Assembly: GCF_000002985.6 (NCBI RefSeq)
Contig: NC_003284.9
Coordinates: 17,112,001 to 17,176,000 of the forward strand
Length of the DNA: 64,000 nt
DNA from: Caenorhabditis elegans
Lineage: Eukaryota > Nematoda > Chromadorea > Rhabditida > Rhabditidae
Reading direction: 5' to 3'
This document shows positions 57,243-64,000 of the stretch, in pieces. A model generated the notes under the pieces. The model was given only the letters and a program-made list of their open reading frames with translations, was not told the DNA's origin and did no database searches. How positions within the stretch are numbered: the stretch's first letter is position 1; every line of letters starts with the position of its first letter. The position numbers and the translations under genes are program-made.

Positions 57243-58277
57243 CACAGGCCAGTCGCAGTACCTGTGACCAAAGGAGTTCGACAAGGAGACCCCATCTCTC
57301 CGAATCTCTTCTCCGCTTGCCTCGAACACGTTTTCCGAAAGCTTTCCTGGATTGAATTGAAAGGAGAAGCTGAGGATTACGATACGATCCCTGGGATGAG
57401 AGTGAATGGCAGAAATCTAACGAACCTTAGGTTTGCTGACGATATTGTGCTCATCGCCAATCATCCGAATACTGCCAGCAAAATGCTCCAAGAACTCGTA
57501 CAAAAATGCTCTGAAGTAGGTCTCGAGATCAATACTGGGAAGACGAAAGTCTTGCGAAACCGATTCGCTGACCCCAGTAAAGTCTACTTCGGTAGCCCTT
57601 CCCCCACCACCCAGCTCGACGACGTCGACGAGTACATCTACCTTGGTCGTCAAATCAACGCCCAAAACAACTTGATGCCGGAAATCCACCGAAGACGTCG
57701 AGCAGCCTGGGCTGCATTCAATGGAATCAAGAACACCACCGACTCCATCACCGACAAGAAGATTCGTGCGAATCTGTTCGACTCAATTGTCCTTCCAGCG
57801 CTCACCTACGGTTCAGAAGCCTGGACATTCACCAAAGCTCTATCCGAACGAGTACGAATCACACATGCCTCCCTAGAAAGACGGCTTGTTGGGATAACAC
57901 TCACCCAACAACGAGAGCGAGATCTCCATCGAGAAGACATTCGTACGATGTCTCTAGTCAGGGATCCGCTCAATTTCGTGAAAAAGAGGAAGCTAGGATG
58001 GGCTGGACACGTTGCGAGAAGGAAAGACGGAAGATGGACCACGTTGATGACAGAATGGCGCCCATATGGATGGAAAAGGCCTGTTGGAAGGCCGCCGATG
58101 CGATGGACTGATTCGCTGCGAAAGGAGATCACCACTCGCGACGCAGACGGAGAAGTCATCACCCCCTGGTCCACTATAGCCAAGGACCGAAAAGAATGGC
58201 TTGCTGTGATCCGCAGGAATACCACGAATTCCTGAAGAACGGATCGTCTAAGTATCCTAAGTAAGTAAGTATCCTAG
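57243..58277 (+). mobile_element. RTE-like LINE, 5'-truncated
   Basis: Starts abruptly within the RT domain and ends after a short 3' region with repeated TAAGTA/AAGTATCCTA words (58,252-58,276), like the short tandem tails of RTE elements. About 120 bases downstream of the TTAA palindrome. The endonuclease and the N-terminal half of RT are missing, as is usual after incomplete reverse transcription. Confidence 0.85.
57264..58235 (+). pseudogene. reverse transcriptase C-terminal half (RTE-like)
   Basis: The frame is open for 323 codons from a GTG and extends a few codons upstream (HRPVAVP). It contains the RT motif B region (GVRQGDPISPNLFSACLE, residues 4-21), the catalytic FADD at 57-60 (LRFADDIVLIA), the motif D/E area (GLEINTGKTKVL), a YLGRQI segment, and the thumb and C-terminal region typical of nematode endonuclease-RT proteins (RKLGWAGHVARRKDGRW, then GRPPMRWTDSL). 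The frame is intact, so the insertion is fairly young, but without the endonuclease and RT fingers it cannot be an active enzyme. Confidence 0.88.
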
Positions 58278-58651
58278 GGCAACAGGAGGGTAAGTTGAAG
58301 GGTGAGAGAAATGCGCCCGAGTATCGCCTTGGCTGGATGAAAGTTCTTGTGAGATTTTTGATAACTTTCCTCTGAATTAAATGTGTTAGCCTAATCAGCT
58401 AAATTAAAGTTCAAAATTTGAGTATTAAACCCTCAGAGTCAAAATTCATGCTGACAAAAATTTACACAAGTGTTTATAGAGAGCATCCTGGGCGTGCCAT
58501 ATTGGGACCTCGAGTCCAGAACACAATTGACCAAGCAGTGTGTAGTGCCCTAACAAGATTTGCCAGCTTCAAACATTCGCAGAGGGCTTGTCCAAATCAA
58601 ATGAACAATGAGATTAAGTTGGAATGTATTAAGAAGATTCTACCTTAAAAG
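58278..58651 (+). pseudogene. orphan coding-like blocks directly after the LINE
   Basis: Immediately 3' of the LINE tail, one frame reads QQEGKLKGERNAPEYRLGWMK and stops soon after. Further on, an ORF (58,418-58,648) contains REHPGRAILGPRVQNTID, then QAVCSALTRFASFKHSQRA. Both look protein-like. They may be remains of a gene interrupted by the LINE insertion, together with the blocks at 54,422 and 55,418. No family recognised. Confidence 0.28.
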
Positions 58652-60829
58652 TGTCAACACTAGAGTGTGAACCGTTATAACCAAACTTAACAGAACAGGA
58701 TTCGCAACATTTCTTTCAATTTTTTAAACTTTAATTTTTGCAACTTCGAAATTAAATTTTCGCTTTGGAAAAATGCTTTAAAACTTAACAAGATCTGTTG
58801 CAAATTTAATATCACATTGAAACTAGCAATGAACTTTATATTAGAAAGCTACTGCCTTATTCAAGCCCAAATCTGAAAACAAGATTCTAGGAATAACGAC
58901 AACTATCAGGTTACCAAAACATGTGATCAGCAAGCTATAAAAATAGAGAATGAGGTCTAGAACACGCGCATTATTAATTCATTCTAGGAAGAAGTGAAAC
59001 AAGGCAAACATGGCAGAATCGATGAAAGATCAATCACTTTTGTAAAGCAATTTGCGTTATGGATAACGTTTGTTAAGCTGTTTAGATTTACGAGAACAAA
59101 AACTTCCACTTCTCAAACAAAATGTTGCAAATGGAATAAGAAGCGTGAATAGCCAGTCCACAGATGAGGAAAGTGTGTTTTTGCGTCCCCATCCTTCTTT
59201 TCACAGTCAATCAATGCGAGGACTTACCCCTCGATTTCAATTCATTCAAAGGTTTATATTTGTTTGGTTGTACCTCGGAATCATGAAACACTTGTGGCTA
59301 TTGAGTGAATGAAAGAACAGGGAAAACGGACGAGATTGAACTTTTTCCCTTTTAAGTAAAGTGTAATATTGTATGTATCTTAGAAGTAAAAGTTATAGTG
59401 TAAATTGAGAATAAAAAGTATTTGTAAACCGTGGTTTATAATAAAACCAAAAATTTAAGGAACAGTGTTGTAAAAAAAAGATTTCCCCGTTAACTTGTAG
59501 GCAAATTGTAGATTTTAACGGATGATTAACGGTTTTGATATTTTTATATTGCACTCAAAATGCCTTCTATTGAACAAATTTCGTAATTAAAATTTTCAAA
59601 TCAATTTTGAAAATTTTTTCAAAACATGTTTTGAAAAAATTCGCTTTTTTGAAATTCCAAAAAATCAATTGAAATGCATGTCTACATGAAAACTTGGCAC
59701 ATAGGTTCTGGAAAATACTTCAATTGTTTTCTACTATAACTTTTGTTTTATTTTCTGTTTTAAAAATACTTCCGAAAACACTTTAGAAAATGCTCTTTTT
59801 TATGTTCGAAAGTACAAAGTAAAATTTAGAATAAAGGAAGTAGAACATTTAGTTTTTTTTTTCTAAAAATGTTTTATAGCAAATAATAAAGTGTATTTGT
59901 TTTATTGGTTAGCCATTAAAAGTTTATGTTTTCCAAGCAAAGCTAATTTAAAATTTCAAGAACAAAGTTGCAGTATAAGCAGACGAAACACGTTTTTACT
60001 GTAAAGCTGTTGACGAGGAACTATTTATTTTGATTTGTTTTGAAACAATAACGTAACGACAGTGGCAGGAAATTAACATACTTTGTATCGTATTTATGAA
60101 TATGTATTAGCATTTTGAATAACAGCTGAAATTACAAAAATCGCAACATTGAGATTCACAATTTGGGTAGAGAGGAATATAGCGAGGTAAGTTTGGAAGC
60201 GAATTGCAAAAAAAATTGAAAAAAATGAATCAGAAAAAGTTTCAAAACTTTGTGGTTCAGGAAACAATTGAAATAAGCAGAAAATAAGTAGTTTAGGAAA
60301 CAACTCAATTTTGTTTGTATAGTAAATTTATTGGGTAAAGATTCAAAATTGCATTTTAAAAAAAAGTACACTAATATCGTTCTAAATTTTTTTTTATTAG
60401 TTGTACCTAACAATAGGTTCACTTTGTTCAATTAATTTTATATTTCTCATTGAGCCCACAGCTATCTTTTGGTTTAAGGCATTATTCATTTAAAACCTTT
60501 AATTAAAAATTATAAAAACAATCCGTAAGATATCTAACAGGATGGTTTCTTCATTGCAATTACAGAACAACTACTTTTTTGGAATACAGGAATAAGTACA
60601 CACTTTTGTTTGTAGTATGTGGTCAACGTGCATGTCGCGACATCCACCTTCATGATTTTAAAATTGTCATCGTTTTGCAAAAAGTCAAGAAGATTTGAAG
60701 GATTCAAGTACTACTGAATATGTATGATTCACTTCAACTTTGAAACTGATCTAAATGTTTCGATCAAATGACAATTTTTGAATCAAAACTTAAAAAACTG
60801 GGAATCAGAATCAGGCAATTTTCAAACGG
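58652..60829. other. intergenic
   Basis: AT-rich. A plus-strand frame at 59,070-59,312 contains a plausible mix of residues but no splice or promoter support. Nothing else seen. Confidence 0.5.
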
Positions 60830-61260
60830 TTTAATACATGCCTGTGTCAGATTGCGCCTACTTATGATTGGTTATAGGCCTGCCCTGCGCCTGCGTGTAT
60901 ACATGTCTGCATATAAGCCAGACAATATACCTAATTGCCTATCCCCTCTGCCTGCCTGTATGCCTGTACTCATGTGCTAGTTCTTTCAATTTAGCCTACG
61001 CTTCCAAAATGCCGTGTCAACATAATGACTAAATTTCTAAGTGCCTACTTATTTCTCTAACGCCTGCCTGACCGTGCGCCTGTTCAGTGTATATGCCTGC
61101 CTGAAAAACCTGTATGCAAACCTTTTTAAAATATGTCTACTGCCGTCCTCTCTAGGTGCCTGCCAAGTACCTGCCTGTTACCTTTCTGCCTATGTATGTG
61201 CCTGTCTAATACATGCATATTTTTGTGCCTACCTACGGACAGTCTGCTCGATGCTTTCTT
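60830..61260. repeat. degenerate GCCTGCCTGT minisatellite
   Basis: Irregular but dense repetition of TGCCTGT, GCCTGCCTG and GCCTAC words, separated by 5-30 bases. This is the kind of degenerate CCTGCC minisatellite dispersed in C. elegans. The open frames across it are compositional. Confidence 0.7.
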
Positions 61261-63582
61261 TAAAAAACTAAAAAAGAAACAACCTCTTCAGATTTGAAAG
61301 CGGATCTCAAAACTAATTCAAAAATTGCACATAATATTTTTCGACAAAAAACTAATTCAATAAACTTGTAAAAAAATACAGAACCCTATTAACCTACGAA
61401 GACCAACTATGGTTCACATTTTCTCAAACATACTGAGCACATACGTACACAGAGACTCAAGGAAATTGGATAGCGTCGCGTTCACACTCTCCAATAGAAC
61501 AGTACTGTATAACTTTTCAAAAATGAAAAGAGAAACTGGCGAAAAAAATTGCAAAACGTCTCACAATGTTTGACCAACACGTTGCCGGGATATGTATGGT
61601 CTTCGGTTCAAATTTGATTTCTGTTTCTGTTTCGTCTGACCTTTTGATACGCTCAAGTACATCATTTCAAGTTTCCTTCATTTTTTTATATTGCAAAGAT
61701 GTATGCGAGAAATATAAAAGACGCGGAACTTAACAAGACCTAATAGACATAATTTTCGGTAACAATTTTGAACTACGTTGTTGGAGAAAAGTGTCTAGGG
61801 CAGACGAACAGTTGCAAAGAAAGGGGGAGGAAAATCCTCGAGTTGTATTGTATTTCTCAGCTTTTGTCGATCCAATGTTCCGCTAAAAAGTACCCAGGTG
61901 TTTACCGACAGACATCTCACAGCTTTTTACCACTTTTCTACCATGTCACCACCAGCGGCTCGTATTTGCACGAAGTCCCCATGTAGATAATAATGTGATT
62001 GTTTGGTTGATCGCTTAGAAGATGTTTGAAATTTAGCGTGAGAAAAAGAAACGAAACGGAAACAAGATCAGATTTTTTTTTACTCCGTTAAAGAAAGAAT
62101 GAGCAAAAGATGAAAACACAGAACACATGAAGTTAGGAAATTTGTGGGATTTAAAAAAATGAATGTTTTTTCTGTATACTGAATTAATTGATCTCAACCC
62201 AACTCGGCTAATTTTGAATTGAAGACTGACAATTTTTGCGTAGAAGTTTCAAAACTTTAAAAAATTTCAGAATCTCGAACAAGTCTGCCACATTGATGTA
62301 GCCAGGTACAACCTACTGCTACAGTAGTCTTGGTAATGCTTCAAAAAGTAATGCCCTCGATCGATGTCGGTTGCATATTTAGCAGAATATCATTAAAAGT
62401 ATCGTCAGTGGAGACTCAATTTATTTGTAAATACACTAATATTGGGTTAAAAAAGAGTAAGTTTCATAATAAAACACTATAAGCATTTTCATTTCTTTAA
62501 AAATGTTCACTCAGTTTAGGAAATTTACCAAATTAGCGAATTTGGCAGGTGAACATTTCAGAAATATCAATAAAATATGCATATTTGGGGTTGTGGAATA
62601 ATTTATAAAACTTCATAAAAATGAGCAAACGTTTTATATTCGACAATTCTAACTTTATGACTTCAAGAAGACTTGAGGCTAAATTGAAAGTGTGTTTTTT
62701 TAGAAGAGTGTCATCAAAACTCAAGAAATTAATTTTTTTTATTTCAAACCGAAAAAATTTCATTGGAAGCAATTGAAACAAGTGAACTTGGACAAGCTTG
62801 CAAAAGTATCCGGTGACTGAAAATATGATGCTGTGACGAGGCACGGGGTAGAATGAAAACGAAAACACTGGAAAAATCCAAGAAGAGGGTGGATGGAAAA
62901 GTTTGCGGTAGACGATGGTTTTTGGAGCTCTGTTTGAAATATGAGAAAAGTGGAGGGAGAGTTTAAGGGGATCCCCCGCGTGCTACACAGTATGGCAGAA
63001 TTAGGGAACTACGGACTTTTGAACATTTTTTTTCTTTCAGCCTTTATCACAATTCATCACGAAAGATGACAAATCGGAATTTTCAGAGTTATAATACAAA
63101 TGTAAAATATTGAATAGCCAGATAAGAAAGGCAAGAAAACAACAAAAAGCTTTATGACGACAAAAACATCAATGCCCAAAGACTTTCAGAGAGTGTTCCT
63201 TATGAGTCAAGTCATTTTTAATTAGTGTCAAAAAGTCTGCTGTATTTCAGTCAAATGATGCGGCACTCGGAATGGTTGAAACACATGTCGAAAATTGAGA
63301 AGATGACGGATATGTAACTTAATAGTGACCTAGAGAAATGAAATGTGCTTGCAAGGTGTCTAGGAAAAATTGTGCAAAAGTTTAGAGTATTTTACAAGTG
63401 GTCATGTCGTCATTAGTTCAGTATGTATAAAAAACCATAAAATTAGAGTTCCTTGTAAGACTCAAGAAATAAGAAATTTGACGGATACTTAATCAAGAAA
63501 CTCATCCATTACCTTGATTTCAAGCATAGTCTTAAAGTAGTGGAAGTTCTATACTATCAGAACAATATAAGAATTTTCAAAC
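61261..63582. other. intergenic
   Basis: No gene model. About 61,800-61,985 is less AT-rich and has a 72-codon frame without support. 62,365-62,385 repeats the GATGTCGGTTGCATATTTAGC word seen near 46,755. Confidence 0.45.
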
Positions 63583-63798
63583 ATGAATACAAAATATATT
63601 GGAACAATCGTAGAACCACAATTTGAGAAAAAATTCAAAATGTTAGCGTACCGACAATGGGCAAACTTTCATGAACTCGACGTGAACTTAATCAAACAAG
63701 TGTACGATCTTAAGTGGCCGGCAGTCTGTGATGGTTACCGACAAGTGATGGATCATTGGTATCCTGAGTCAAAAGAAGAAGATTTGTCACTTTTGTAG
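63583..63798 (+). CDS. small single-exon hypothetical protein (71 aa)
   Basis: An uninterrupted ORF with AATAAA at 63,834-63,839, 36 bases after the stop, the usual spacing for nematode 3' ends. The protein is charged and helix-prone with aromatic residues (KKFKMLAYRQWANFHELD, then LKWPAVCDGYRQ and an acidic KEEDLSLL tail). No signal peptide or membrane segment. No trans-splice site directly before the ATG. It may instead be the last exon of a gene or a remnant of a larger one. I do not recognise the family. Confidence 0.45.
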   Translation: MNTKYIGTIVEPQFEKKFKMLAYRQWANFHELDVNLIKQVYDLKWPAVCDGYRQVMDHWYPESKEEDLSLL

Positions 63799-64000
63799 TG
63801 ATAACGTTCTGTTTTTTTGTTCAGTTTTTGAGCAATAAAGTTTTAGGGTTATTTACGAATATTGATTTTGTTTTTAGTTTCTCAGTTTTAATTTTTACAC
63901 CGATATTTTTGGCATGCTAATCAAAAAAGTTAATATTAAAATCCAAAAACCGCGGAAAACCCACCAGCAGGCTCAACTTCTAATTTACTAGCAAAAACAA
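63799..64000. other. 3' flank to window end
   Basis: Contains the poly(A) signal of the small ORF. Otherwise nothing seen. Confidence 0.4.

Noticed and set aside
60768..61271. Cys/Leu-rich ORFs across the GCCTG repeats
   Set aside because: Composition follows from the degenerate minisatellite.

Overview
The window looks like a Caenorhabditis autosome or X segment, most likely C. elegans or a close relative. It is AT-rich. Real genes are split by short introns with GT donors and TTTCAG acceptors. Several start codons lie a few bases after a TTTCAG-type site with no upstream exon, as expected for spliced-leader trans-splicing. One gene encodes a nematode-type Mediator subunit 1 (MDT-1.2-like), and the repeats are nematode types (BEL/Pao LTR element, RTE-like LINE, TTAA palindromic element).

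Layout. 1-4752: a minus-strand three-exon gene (1965-3177) with a MADF/SANT-like N-terminus, and a decayed copy of its last exon nearby (1170-1298). 4753-17470: a 12.7 kb BEL/Pao-type LTR retrotransposon with two LTRs, a tRNA-Gly-like primer binding site, a very long 5' internal region full of exon-like fragments and tandem duplications, a 38-bp repeat array, and a 711-codon gag. Gag breaks off just after its first zinc knuckle, and there is no room for pol, so the element is non-autonomous. 19485-26107: two tandem minus-strand paralogs of a family I do not recognise. In the downstream copy a 354-bp exon has been amplified to three in-phase copies. 29040-29782: a recent direct duplication, each copy with a 19-20 base C tract. 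35780-37917: a minus-strand disordered RGG protein gene. 39523-42473: plus-strand mdt-1.2-like gene. 43295-45957: minus-strand ten-exon rhodopsin-family neuropeptide-type GPCR. 46-58 kb: a largely gene-free stretch with an inverted repeat, two or three orphan coding-like blocks, a 477-bp TTAA-flanked palindrome and a 5'-truncated RTE-like LINE. 63583-63798: a small single-exon ORF with a poly(A) signal.

The most unusual observations are a one-strand CANCCGCT motif recurring about 43 times through the LTR element in all codon frames, the hybrid exon that seeded the exon array, and the pol-less element's spliced, host-gene-like leader. All gene models were built by hand from splice signals. Each summed CDS is a multiple of three, which supports the models but does not prove them. 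Counts of short motifs are hand counts.
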